Shown: piece after piece, positions 46,601-58,200 of the stretch
Numbering within the stretch: the first letter of the stretch is position 1
Layout of the letters: each line of letters begins with the position of its first letter
Source of the DNA: Carnegiea gigantea
Taxonomy: Eukaryota > Streptophyta > Magnoliopsida > Caryophyllales > Cactaceae
DNA: 64,000 nucleotides
Assembly (NCBI GenBank): GCA_029747015.1
Contig: JAKOGI010000182.1
Location: 211,001-275,000 of the forward strand
Direction: 5' to 3'
Program-made: the position numbers and the translations under genes
The notes under the pieces: model-generated
Databases searched by the model: none
Told to the model about the DNA's origin: nothing
What the model saw: the letters and a program-made list of their open reading frames with translations, nothing else

Positions 46601-47923
46601 AACTCAATTTTGGAATGTTCATAAATAACTTTCATATCATGTGCGTGAGGCATAATTTTCCTGAAGCAATAAAAAAATACTTTGTCAGGATGAATCCACA
46701 AATGTCATGACCTTTGCTAATGCTGCTGCGGTGGGACTCATACTGGATGTCCTTCTTGTATATCCTTGCTGTATATAAAAAGAAAGGTTCATGATGCTAC
46801 CTCAACACACTAGTGGAAGATTTGATCCTTTGTAACTGCACAAGCTGGCTAGCAATCTTTCTTCTGCTTCTTGTTCCTTTTTTTGGTTTTTTTGGGGGGG
46901 GGGGTTGGAGGGGAGCAAAGAACTCATTTTGACGATTGTTGTTTGAGACTAAAGTACGGAGTGGTGATAGTGTGGTTTTTTGGCAGATTCAAGATGACCT
47001 TGTTTTTTAAACCTGTTTTTCCTAGTAGTGGGTTCATGGTTACTCAGAGTGTGCATTACCTCCATTATCCTTGTTTTAATGCTGCACAATCCTAAGTTTA
47101 AGTTATGTGAAAGTTGTGTGATAACTAATAAGTAACATTCCATGGTTCTACTTGATTGATCCATGAGGTTCGTTGTATGAGTGGAAGGTTCTTCAGTCAT
47201 TCAGTACAGCCATCTTACATGTTAGTGCAACTTGCAGGTATGGGGATGGCCGGGTTTTCCTCATCCTTTTCATTTCAAGAAGTACTGCCTAGCATTATTG
47301 TTGGCCCAGGTAAATGTTGAAATAATGGCAATGGGTTAAGTTGTTTGTGTGCCTATATCTGTTTATGCACATGTATATGATTGCACATCAACTATCCAAA
47401 TTTCTTCGTCCAAAATGTTGCAGGACAAAGAATGGATAATTTTCCAGCAGGTGTGAAGGAAGATATTGTTGCCATAGGAAACCTTGGTGTACAAAGTTTA
47501 TCTGACATCCAGCAAAATAGTCGTGCTCTCTCTCTTCTGTCAGCTCCGTCACATAACATGCCGCTGGGAGCTGCAATCACTAGCCCCCTAATCCACAAAG
47601 GCAGCCATGCAGACTCTAGTCCAGGACATGCTGGTGGCCATTCAGGAGGCCTTTTCAGAAAAGTTTCTGAAAGTGGACTCCATGCGTCAGGCATGTACTC
47701 AATGGACGGTGCCCAGGTGGAGCTCACCATGATTGATCCACGCGATGATAGTGTGGTTGATCTTAAACTCCAAGGTGATGACATTTGCTGCACATCCAAT
47801 ATAAGGAATGCTAGTAATAACCAACCTTTAGGGCATGGCGGCATCCTTGATTTGCTCCAACTGTCATCACATCTTCAGAGAATCGAGCAACAGAGGCATT
47901 CAACCGAAAGTGAAGTAGGATGA
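43616..47923 (+). CDS. SPL6: SQUAMOSA promoter-binding-like transcription factor, SPL6 type
   Basis: Four coding exons: 43616-44259, 45626-45729, 47238-47309 and 47424-47923; 1320 nt, 439 residues, every junction in phase. The start [12 protein letters not shown] matches the MDSW opening of SPL6 relatives. The SBP domain (about residues 188-265) has zinc ligands in [11 protein letters not shown] and KRHKVCDVH, and a second site in FCQQCSRFH with the Cys of KRSCRRR. The intron falls inside this domain at the conserved CSR|F position. A bipartite basic NLS ([17 protein letters not shown]) overlaps the second zinc site. The C-terminus has [17 protein letters not shown], shared with Arabidopsis SPL6. 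The factor binds GTAC-core promoter elements in the nucleus. The last exon holds a miR156/157 site encoding ALSLLS, so post-transcriptional control by miR156 is expected. Confidence 0.95.
44666..44875. repeat. 105-bp tandem duplication in SPL6-like intron 1
   Basis: Copies start TTATAAGCACTTAAGTTCTA (44666) and TTATAAGCACTTTAGTTCAA (44771). They share GTGAAAAGT, GAGTAAATAGA and ATTGTCGATTA at equal spacing, with scattered differences. Confidence 0.85.
47523..47542 (+). promoter_or_regulatory. miR156/157 target site in SPL6-like coding sequence
   Basis: The 20 bases GTGCTCTCTCTCTTCTGTCA match the known target sequence of miR156/157 in plant SPL genes and encode the usual Ala-Leu-Ser-Leu-Leu-Ser peptide. 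The site lies in the last exon, downstream of the SBP domain, as in other miR156-regulated family members. Confidence 0.95.
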
Positions 47924-49759
47924 AAATGACTTCTTTACGGTTTTCAGTGTTCTGGAGGGCATCAGGTATGTATTGCATGTGGCCCTCTTCTTAAAATATG
48001 TGTTGCTGCATGCTTTTATCCCACCTTCCTGTCTCAATTTGCTGTTAGAAAAACTATGTTCAAAGCTCAAGGAATACGAGTTTTGCATAAAAAATTTGTA
48101 CATCCTTGAGACTATATATATTGTTAAGAATTTAGTTTAGTTTTTCTTTTCCCCACTGACAGCTGGTGCAGCATATTAGAATACCCTCATTTTTTGTCGG
48201 GGCAATACATTACTTTCTAATATAGCTGCACTACTTTTTCCTCTTTGCAAGTCTCTGTGCTTGCAGTGTTTGTAAATGTAGTTTTAGAGTGATGTCATGT
48301 TCCAAGTGATGTACACGTCACTCGCTTGGTGGATGCCCCATCTAGTTTACCATTCAAAAGCAGCTTATTGATTTCAACTTTTCAATCTCCAAGAAGGCAT
48401 CATAACATTAACCATGCCACTCAGATTTGGTTCCAGAGGTCTGATATGAACACGTGTCTGTGTCCAGCTTGCCCATTTTCACTTGTCTTGGCAAGACTGT
48501 CTCTCTTGAAAACAACAGTAAGACAGAGGTTTACATACATATTGCATCACACGGTCTATCAAAAAGAGACTAGTTACCGCTAACATATCAATGCGACAAT
48601 GTCATCACATTGCATTTTGAAAATTGTGGATGCTTTTGGTCCAAAATGCTATCGACTGTCCACAGCCACATCAGATTGTTGAACACAGGAATGTGAGGTG
48701 AAATGGTGAGTTCTAGTGATACAGGTAAAGGCACACTGTGTGCATAAGAATCTTCAGCATGTCAATTCTTCCATGCCTTGAATCAAACAAATCCGTAAGT
48801 GCCCAAGTGAGAGCACAGAAAACAAACCCATCATCTGTCTATCCAGATTTGATTCTTAGACTTTTATTGATTACAGTGTTGAAGGTTGCTCGTGATAGGT
48901 TGTCTGACTAGGTGGCTTAGTAGAAGCTGATATATCATTTAAATATGCCCTATGTATTAACTTCTTGTAATGGATTTATGCTTAACAAACTCTATGCGTG
49001 AGAGTCATATTGTTGTATTCTACTAGTTGGTTGTTCTTTATTCTACTAATTATTCTTTATGATTGTGGTTGTTTATATTGATTCCTTTCACACTATCAGC
49101 CTCTGACATGTTATCTATTTTATTATCCCATTATTATAGTATCATTGTAGCTGCGTCACTGTGGGCATCATCATCCTCGTACTTGCACAAAGTATTACAG
49201 GCAAAGGCTGCCATCTTAGGGTAAATTTTAGTTGAAGTTGAGATTCCCGTATGACCTTTTGGCAGAACAAGGCTCTAGGTTTTGTTGGAAGCAGAAAGCT
49301 TGTTCTGCTTCAAACCCAACAACGACGACACCTAGCAGCGTGGAATATGCTTTTACGAGATCCAGGGAGATCCAGATATAAACAGTGTTATCCTTGCAAG
49401 TGCAACTGTGCAAGTGCAAGTAGAGGGACTGGTTCCCAATGTTGCGTTCTGCTTTAAACTCACTCCCTGAAAAAAACTGAAGGGGTGAGAAAAAGTCAAA
49501 GTCTGCAGTCTCCATGGTGGATGGACTCCTTACTATCTTGAAAATCTAATGTTCTTTAGGCGTCGCTTGAGAATTGGAAGGGTTCAATATGTTGGCTCTA
49601 CAACGGTTGGTTGCATTCTGGCCTACTTCTGGAAGTAAATCACTGTCTGTTTCCACTTGTTCAACCATATGTCTTGCTCCTTTATTTGGACATCTTGTGT
49701 TTAATGTAGGAGCGTATAAGGATGTGAATATTCGAGAAAATGAGTAAGATGAACACCAA
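47924..49759. other. 3' UTR of SPL6-like and downstream spacer
   Basis: The 3' UTR probably covers the first 400 bases or more. A small unspliced ORF at 49251-49457 has no recognisable domain. No repeat or element ends were seen before the hAT element at 49760. Confidence 0.4.
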
Positions 49760-50358
49760 TAGGGGTGAGCAACGGATTGGGTTGGGCCGGACTGGACTAA
49801 CCCATTAACTAAACGGGTTGGGCTGGGTCCAGTATATTTGGTAATGGGCTGGGCTGGGCTATGGGCCAAATGAACCCGGTCCGCCCATGACCCGCCCATT
49901 ACCACCTAAGGAGTGTTTTCGGTTAGTTAATTTTTCAATTAATGTATTTTTAATTTTTCAACCAAATTAAACTAATCCAAATTCAAAGTTAGAAAATACA
50001 TAATTAAACTAATAAACGGGTCGGGTCAAGTCGGCCTATGGGAGGCCCGCTTTTGGCCCGTTTAAAAACGGAACGAATTTACGCTAGACAACGGTGTATA
50101 ATTATTATTTTTATATACAAAGTGTTGGTAATGAGGTTAACTAATTGGAACATGTAAACTAGTGTGTCAATTAGGTTAAAAAAATAATGGGTCACTAAAC
50201 GGGCCGTTAATAGGCTTGTCCAGTCCGACCCGTTAATATGCCTTAATGGGCTTGCCCATTAATGACCCAGTCCATTATTGACCAGGTCCTTTATTAGCCC
50301 TATTTGAAACGGGCCGACCGCTTAACCCAATAGGTACCCGGTCCGTTGCCCACCCCTA
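49760..50358. mobile_element. Non-autonomous hAT-superfamily element, 599 bp
   Basis: Termini TAGGGGTGAGCAACGG (left) and, inverted, TAGGGGTGGGCAACGG (right). The flanking 8-bp direct repeat AACACCAA is perfect (49752-49759 and 50359-50366). The subterminal parts are rich in GGGTTGGGC and CCCGTT words in opposite orientation. No transposase ORF. Confidence 0.92.
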
Positions 50359-53313
50359 AACACCAATAGAGCAGTAGAGAGTGCAAGAACGATTTCAACA
50401 GTGGTGGCCTCGTGGGCCGAACGAGATCAAATAAGATTACAATCTCTCACAAAACACTTGCTCAAAATTGAAAAATATTAAAATACTGGAAGAGGCAAAG
50501 ACTGGCTCCAAAAGAGCTCACAAATGACCACAAAGGATAGTGTGGAGAAGCACTCCCGAACTCTACACAAGTCATGCAAATGCTAGCACATGCCCGCAAA
50601 ATGTCACAAATGGTACACAAGTGCCGACAAGAGATGCCCAATAAATAGGATGCTCGATTGGTAACTCTCCAATCAGAGAAATGAACATCAACAGTCGTCA
50701 TAGATCAACCGCATGAAGCTTAATAAAATAGAAGCCCACCATCTTCAAAAACAACAGAGAGCAACCAAAGCATCACGTGGAATTTGGTACACAATTAACC
50801 CAACATCTCAATTGCAGCTGAGCTGCCCCTGTGATTTCTCATCCCGGCCATCTTAACCTAACTGCATGAAAGCAAATGCATGGACTTCGCCATCTTGATT
50901 CTTGACAGAGCACGGATCTTTTCCCTTTTTTCTTTTTCTTTTTCTTTTTTTTTTTTACACGTTAAATGAATGAAACTTTTTCCCCTTTTTTTTTGTTACA
51001 TGTTGTAGTATTTGCTGCTGATCTTATTTTAAATTGACAGTGTGGCTCTAATATAATATACTGTGTTCCGTAATTAGCTTTTGAAAATTTGAGCTTAATT
51101 AGCTTCAGTGTTGCTGAGGTGAACTCTACGGAATGAAAAACAAGCACAATCCGCACATAAGGATGCATGTGAGTGTCCATGTTCACGATTGAAAGAAATT
51201 ATGTTATGGGCATGCACTTTCCAACTTTATCAAAAAGCATTTATCATGGGCATTCAATACTAATTAGTATTTAGTTATATTTTTAAATTATAATTTTGGC
51301 ATTAATCAGCATTGATTAACACTCATGATTGCTAATTAGTACTAATTAGCAACAAGTTTCTTAGTCTAAACTGAAAAGATCATGTCCTATATTTGTCTGG
51401 AATATGATGCACCATTACTCTTGATACTAAGGGCCTGTTCTTTTCGTGAGTAAATGAGGGTGGGTAAAAGGTTGAAATCAGTTGAGGTGGGTTGAAGTTG
51501 GTTTTTTTTTTTTTTTTTTGAGGTGGGTTGAAGTGGGTTGAAGTTGATATATTTTTTTTGTGGTAGGTTGAATTGGGTTAAAATAATGCGAATGTGTGAT
51601 AATTTATTAAGTTATTGTAATTTTTAGTGTATTTTTTCACTGAATGGTAATCTCATAATTTTGTAACTATTTTTCTGGAAGTTAGAGGCCAGCACAACTT
51701 GTCAATTATTTTTAACAATTTGGGTTATAAATTATTAAATTTATGAAGGGGTGGATTGAAGTTGGTTGAAGTGGGTTGAGGTTGGTTTTTTTTTTAGGTA
51801 GGTTGAAGTAGATTGAAGTGGGTTGAGATTGGTAAATTTAAAATGACCTACGAAAAGAACAGGGCCTAAGGTGAGCAAGACAGTTAGACAGTACTTCTTG
51901 TATCTCTCATTCCTGCCTTAGGTTTTTTTTTGGGGGGGGGGGGGGGTCGCTTTTGACCTTGATCATGTCGGACAATTTCTGTTCATTGAGTATTTCTGTC
52001 ATTAGTTAGAAAAGAAATTTAAAATTTTTCCCCTCCTGGCCAGGTCTTGACCTGAGTATTTCTGTCATGGATTCAAGGAGGGCAATCTTTCAACCAATCT
52101 TCACAATTGTCCATTTTCGAAGCTACCTTACGGTTAAAATTGAAACCTCAAACATATTATATTTTAAGTTTAATTTTGTCCTCAACAGTCACCCCTCTAT
52201 CATACTACTTTATGCTTATATTTGAACAAAAAATAACACTAATAGAATATTTTCGACCTAAATTAGTTACCTTAAATGGTTGACACCCATGGCATGAAGA
52301 CCAATTCAATTGGACATGGTAAAGTCAAGGCAACCCTAAGTGGTCGACCTTAAATGACTTGGAGTCATTTCCAATCGAAAATCGATAAAATGACTCCGAC
52401 CTAATTAATTAAATTAGCCCAAATTGAATCGAACTTTATATTTTTCTACCAATGTCGTGTATATTTTCCATGAGTAGTAGGATCAAAAGCAAACTCCGAC
52501 TCTAAAATCCATAAACTTTGAATTACAACAACGTAAACAGTTACATTGCCTCATATTCCTAATCAAATTAAACATAAAGGGTTCAAATTACATAAGAGTC
52601 TGGAAATTAAATTCCATACATTATGCATGTGAGAGCTTAGCTAGACTAATACATAGAGAAAATAACTCCTGATCTAGTTCCATTTTTGCGTACATCAACC
52701 ATAGACGATATCAAACATCATGATTCGAAGAATCCCACGGTCATCAATCAACTCCTTTCCCTACGTTATCGCCACCTTGATGCATGGTTAGATCAAACCA
52801 ATGAGTTAAGAATGACATTCAGTGCAAACAGTAATATAGTATAGTTATAAGTATGTTACACAAAATTTTTTTGAATTTCAAGTATGTGACATAAATTAAT
52901 TAACCTTGCTATACTTCTTTATATTAAAAATCGGATATTTTAAGAAACTTTAATTTTGTTTTTCTTTAAAAAACCAGTCCTAAGCTAACATAATTGTGGG
53001 CCGAGTGGTATATTCAAAGTCTATAAAATATGACTAAAAAAAATCAATTGTTGCATGTTCTTGGGAGCATGTACTCATGTTGCTACATATATACAGTTTT
53101 TTCAATGTGTATTTGTTATATAGACGGTTATTAATATATATTTTGCTGACGTGACTTCTAGGAGTATATATTCTCGGGTGTATGATATTTGCTTTGATAA
53201 AATCAAAATAGGTAATATGATGAAAATGCTATATCTTAACTTCTAAAAAAAAGGGGGGATTTATACTAATTAACTGAGCAAGCTGAGAGATAAATCACTC
53301 TTACAATGTGTAA
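50359..53313. other. Spacer between the hAT element and CRABS CLAW-like
   Basis: Contains the Tourist-like MITE at 51431-51866 and a T-tract/G-tract junction at about 51923-51946. The rest shows no exon or element ends. The last few hundred bases probably include the 3' UTR of the minus-strand YABBY gene. Confidence 0.4.
51431..51866. mobile_element. Tourist-like (PIF/Harbinger) MITE, 436 bp
   Basis: The left end GGGCCTGTTCTTTTCGTGAG and right end CGAAAAGAACAGGGCC are near-perfect inverted repeats. They are flanked by the 3-bp duplication TAA (51428-51430 and 51867-51869), which fits the TWA preference of PIF/Harbinger. The interior has GGTTGAAGTGGGTTGAAGT-type repeats on both sides of a unique AT-rich centre. 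Confidence 0.9.
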
Positions 53314-55289
53314 CTAGTTATTGTTGCGGCTCTGATCAGGTGCAGCCGATCCTGCTGATGACTCTGGAAGGAACCTAGCCCACTGATAATGACAAACATA
53401 TGCTTAATTATTTAGTTAGGATGATTAATTAGCACCAAATTATTGCTCATGATATGAAATCAAAAAATTATGAAATTATTCGCGCTCTCTCTCTCCAGTG
53501 AGAAATACTTACATTCTTGGCAGCAGTGCTAAAAGCTTCCCTATGGGGTATCTCAGGATTAGCTGCTTTGATGCGCTGTATCTCCTCCCTTCAAAGTCAA
53601 GATAAATTTTCAGTGAAGTTTGCTTAACATAATATAATATGGTCTGATTTTGTACACATGAGATAAGTCTCATAAATTTTTAATTTTTTTCAAATTACTC
53701 TTCCTTTTTTGGACTTTTTGTTATATATAATCCAACCACTTTTTATTATATATATTTTGTTTATTTTTAAGGTGAGACAGTCTCATACAAAATAAGCTCT
53801 AAATAAGAAAAAGAGAATTAAAACAAAATAACAATGTAATATGCATACTTACTTCATGAACCTATTATAAGCTGATGGAAGCCTATGCTTTTTCTCAGGA
53901 GCTGCATTGAAAAAATATATGCTCAATTAATGTGCAATGAAAATAATATAGGCAGGATTATATTCGAATATTTACCAACAACCTGATTTTGATTCATAGG
54001 AAAATTTTGATCAAGTGAATTAGTCGGCACCAATACTGTCGTTCTGAAATAGTATTGACAAATGTGATACATACGTTTAACAACAAAAGGAGGAGGAGAA
54101 ACCGGCTCAGTCGAGTAGGATGAAGAACAAGGCTGGCCTGGTGTCTTATGTTGATCAGCAACAGCACCGTCGTATAACCCTAGGCCTCCTCCACTACTAG
54201 TAGCAGCCTTATCCATGACGTTGAAGCTCTATACATACATATATATGGAAGCATGTTGTTAAAAAATAATCCAAATTTATCGTCAACTATAACATAATTA
54301 AATATTAAATAGAGAGAGAGAGAATATTGCCTGGAGGGAGAGCTGGGGGTCGAGGCATTGACCTTCGACTTGGAGAGGAGGCCTGGAGCTAAGAAAAGAC
54401 ACGTTCCCGCAGTGCCCACATTTCACTGTTACTGTCTCCATTAGCCTTCTGCATGGTATCACTACCTACATCCATTTATTTTTTTTTAAAAAAAAAAATC
54501 ATCAAACATTAATATTTTTAAAAGCATTAGACCTTTGTTTTTACCGTGAGATACAGCCTGATTGTCTATGAACTCGAGGTGTTCGGCCTATTATTGGTTG
54601 TAAATAACATTGAAACATATATGAGAGGACAAATAGATTCATATGATTTTGATTACCTTTTAAGATGGCATGAGATATAACTAATAAAATGTAAAATTAT
54701 AATTGTTTTAATTACTAAAACTACATATGTATGTCCATAAACTGTATTTCAAGTGATTTTTAGGTCATAAACAACTCGATCTGCATCTACATCTCCAAAG
54801 TCATATATGTACATATGCAAATGCATATGTATGAAAAGATGTGATATTTCTTATTAACCCGTACCCTTGTCAAAGAAATTGTTTCTAAAAGTATACCTAG
54901 TTACAAATTTCTTCCTTTTGTTGGGGATTGGGGGGGGGGGACTGGGAAGGGGGTTCACCCTTCTCTATAATCGATCTCTATTTGCAATTTAAAAAAAAAA
55001 AGTTGAATTTCTTTGCTTTGCTTTGCTCGACTTCAATTTCTTAGGGTTGGGAAAATGAAAGCACATACATATACACACACTAGCATATTTACAAGTAAGC
55101 AATACATATATATAAGAAGCATCTGGGGTATTTTATCATAAAAGCTAGCTAGCTAGCAATATGAATTAAGGGTTTGTTTGAATTTACCGCGAGAACAGTG
55201 TTGCAAAAGTTGCACCGAACGTAGCAAAGATGCTCAGGCTGTGGAGCCGAGTCCATGCTCATTGCTTTCTCTTCCATGTTGTTGTTCAT
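53314..55289 (-). CDS. CRC: YABBY transcription factor, CRABS CLAW type
   Basis: Six coding exons: 55289-55188, 54465-54331, 54228-54075, 53901-53853, 53588-53513 and 53382-53314; 585 nt, 194 residues, all in phase. The start [20 protein letters not shown] leads into the C2C2 zinc finger (CNFCNTVLA ... [12 protein letters not shown]). A Gly/Ser-rich spacer with [17 protein letters not shown] follows, then the HMG-like YABBY domain ([37 protein letters not shown]). The PPFVVK plus PPEKK junction and EHLCYVRC start are as in CRABS CLAW rather than other YABBY clades. CRC controls carpel closure, floral termination and nectary formation in eudicots. Intron 2 (54330-54229) begins with GC instead of GT. 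The exon 2/3 border is otherwise fixed by homology. Confidence 0.94.
54229..54330 (-). other. Apparent GC-AG intron in CRC-like
   Basis: After CTC CAG the sequence reads GCAATATTC, and the next exon begins after GTATAG. The only nearby upstream GT (after GTCGAAG) shifts the frame into a quick stop, so a GC donor with good CAG context is the best reading. Confidence 0.7.
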
Positions 55290-58200
55290 TCAAAATCGAT
55301 CTAGCTAGAGAGAGAAGACCAAAAGAGAGACACAAGGAGCTAGCTAGATGAAGCTAAGCTAGGGTTAAGTGCATGTGTGTTCTTGAGGTAGCTGTGAATT
55401 GGGCCCCCGGGGGGGGTGGTGTTAAGTTATAGAGCTAGCTGGAGGAGAGAGAAAATGAGAAGAGAGCAATACTTCAGGGTTTAAGGGTTTTTTCTTTTTT
55501 TTTTTTTTTTGGTGTAGAGAAAGACAAGATCACGAGAGACGATAAAATAAGGGGGGTCTCCAAATTGGTGTCTTTTCCCCCTCCTGATTTTGCCACTCAT
55601 TACCTTGCACGTTCATCCACTCATCCTTCCTTTTGTTTTAACTTTGTTGTTCGATATTATGGCATTATTGTATCATTTATATGATAAACTGATATAACAT
55701 ACCGATATCAACTAATTTAATTTATAAAATCTCTAATAAATTATGTCTGGTTAACTGAATGAATTGAATAAACTTCTCACTTAAAACTACACTTAGTATA
55801 TAATGACAGACATTTAATTTGATTAGAGCATATCTCGTATTTACTAGTGCACTACAAGTTATATAAATAAATGAAGAACTTAAACCAATCTCGCATTCTA
55901 TAATGTCAAATTTTTCTCTCTTTCCTTCTTTTCGTTTTGGGGAGGGGGGAGATCATCATGATTTGTTAAATAATGTACCTTCAAATGAGAGAACTAACTC
56001 TTTTACATAATTAAAAATTCAATAAAGTTGGCTGGTTATAAGATAATTTTATTTTATACATGCATATACCATATATGTTTATAGTCTATAGGATGACTCT
56101 CACCCAATGCTACTACTTCCATGGTGGTTTGTGTAGGCACAAATCGATGGTGATAGTATTTCATGTACATGTTAATCATGATTTTATGTAAAATGATTGC
56201 ACACTTGAAAAATCAATTAATAAAATTAAACTCTAAAATACTTTAAAATGGGAGGCCTAGTGCAAAAAGTCTAAATCCGTCACTTTCTAGTATATAATTT
56301 TTAAGATTAAAATTCTCTAAATGTGTGTTTGGTAGGGTTAAAAACCGTTTTCCTAGAAAATCATTTTTCATGTAAAATGATATTTCATGTAAAATAATTT
56401 TCAACTCATATTTTTATTTGTTTGGTAAAAGAGGAATTGAAATTTCTGAAAAATGAGTTTGTTAGAAACAAATGAACAAAAAAGCTAAAAAGAGGTACAT
56501 TAGTTTAAAAAAAAAAAGTAAGATATTTAGAAAAATGGGGGAATTTATATTTTGTTCTTTTGGTGTTACACAGATCAAAGTTGTGGCAATATGGACATTT
56601 TTTCATTTTTTTTATCTTACCCACTACCAACAATTTGATGCTAGCAATGCTTTATCGATTTCCCACCTTTAAGTACGAATCCAAACAAAGAAGAAGAAAG
56701 ACCTAGTGAGTTTCTCTATCTTCTTAACCCTGACAATAATTGTAGAGCATTTTGAATTTCAGTGAAATCAAAGTTTTCAGATTCACCGGCATCGGTGTCG
56801 GTATCGGTATCGGTATTGGCATTGGGATGATATAGTTTTGCTAATCTTTAGTATGTTACCTTAATCTTCGGACTATATGTCACTGCCTTGATCTCCGAAA
56901 CATATGTCGATAAAATTAGACATGAAAGAGAGAAAGAATGTAAAATCGTGTGAGCGCCAAATTAAAGAACGTAAAATCAACTTACACTCCATTCAAAGTG
57001 AAAATATTTTTCTTCACTATAGGGAAAATAATTTCCCCTAAAAATAAATTTATCTTCTTTGTTTTACCAAACACAGTAAAATAAGAAAATTATTTTTTGG
57101 AAGAATAATTTTCACCCCTATTAGATACACCCTAAGTGAAAAATAGTGTGATAAAATGTTGCTATGTATATTGGCTAGTCTTATGCATGGTGGGACGACG
57201 ATATATAACAACACAACAACAACACTACTACCATCACCTCCCAGTATGAGGTTCCACTTGCGCGGGGTCTGGGAAGATCCAACTGTAGGCAACCTTACAT
57301 CTGCCGACATTTCTACCCGTAGAGAGGCTGATTCCAAGTATGATGATATATAATAACGAAGTGTGGATTTTGGAGGGTCCGTATCGTATCCATGGGGCGC
57401 TGTCGAATTCTTGTTCGTTTGCAAGATATTGAAAATGGTCATCACTCGTGCAGTGATACAGGTCCCTCGATCATCATCCATGCATGCATGGAGAGTACTA
57501 ATAGGTGGCAAATGCAATGCACGCACCAAATATTTTTCTGTATATTCCACCTTTTGTTTTTGTGGTTCTTTCTCCCTCTCCTCTTTTTTTGTGCCAATAT
57601 CTTGCTGTATGTTGCTAAATATTATCTCGAATTTCTCATTTCTTATTCTTTCTCAATTAAAAATTTAAACTGATAATTAAAAAAAACTATAATTAATATA
57701 ACTAGAAGAGAGGCAAGACAATAATATCGAGTTCTTGAAATTCTTTGAAATATTGGTTGATCTAATTGATTTTTTTGGTGAAGTTAAGATAAACTATAGA
57801 TTTATGAACAGTTCAATTTAATTATCTGATGAAACCAATCTAAATTAAAAAGATTGAAATACCAATTAATTTTAGTAAAGTGAAAAATCAATTACTACTA
57901 GTAATCTCGACAAGAACACATTGGTTCTCTATGAGAGAGAGAGAGAGGGGGCGGGGAGAAAATGGTACACGTGAAGGTGCATCAAAACAAAGACTAATCC
58001 AATCTAACAAAGAGCAAGTCCTTTAAAAGTTTCCAAAACAGATAAAGGAGAAAAGCGACTGAAACGAATTTCTCTAGGTTGGAAAGTCGAATCACTTTTT
58101 AGCTTTTGATCCAATTTATAAGGCAGTGTTTGGAGCCAAATGAAAAGACAGCAAAATCTTTAATATGTGTGTTTTGGTACCATGTTATAAAAGAGAAATC

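Noticed and set aside
56320..57140. Possible MITE with TGTGTTTGGTAGG and ACCAAACAC ends
   Set aside because: Inverted ends match too poorly and no TSD was found.
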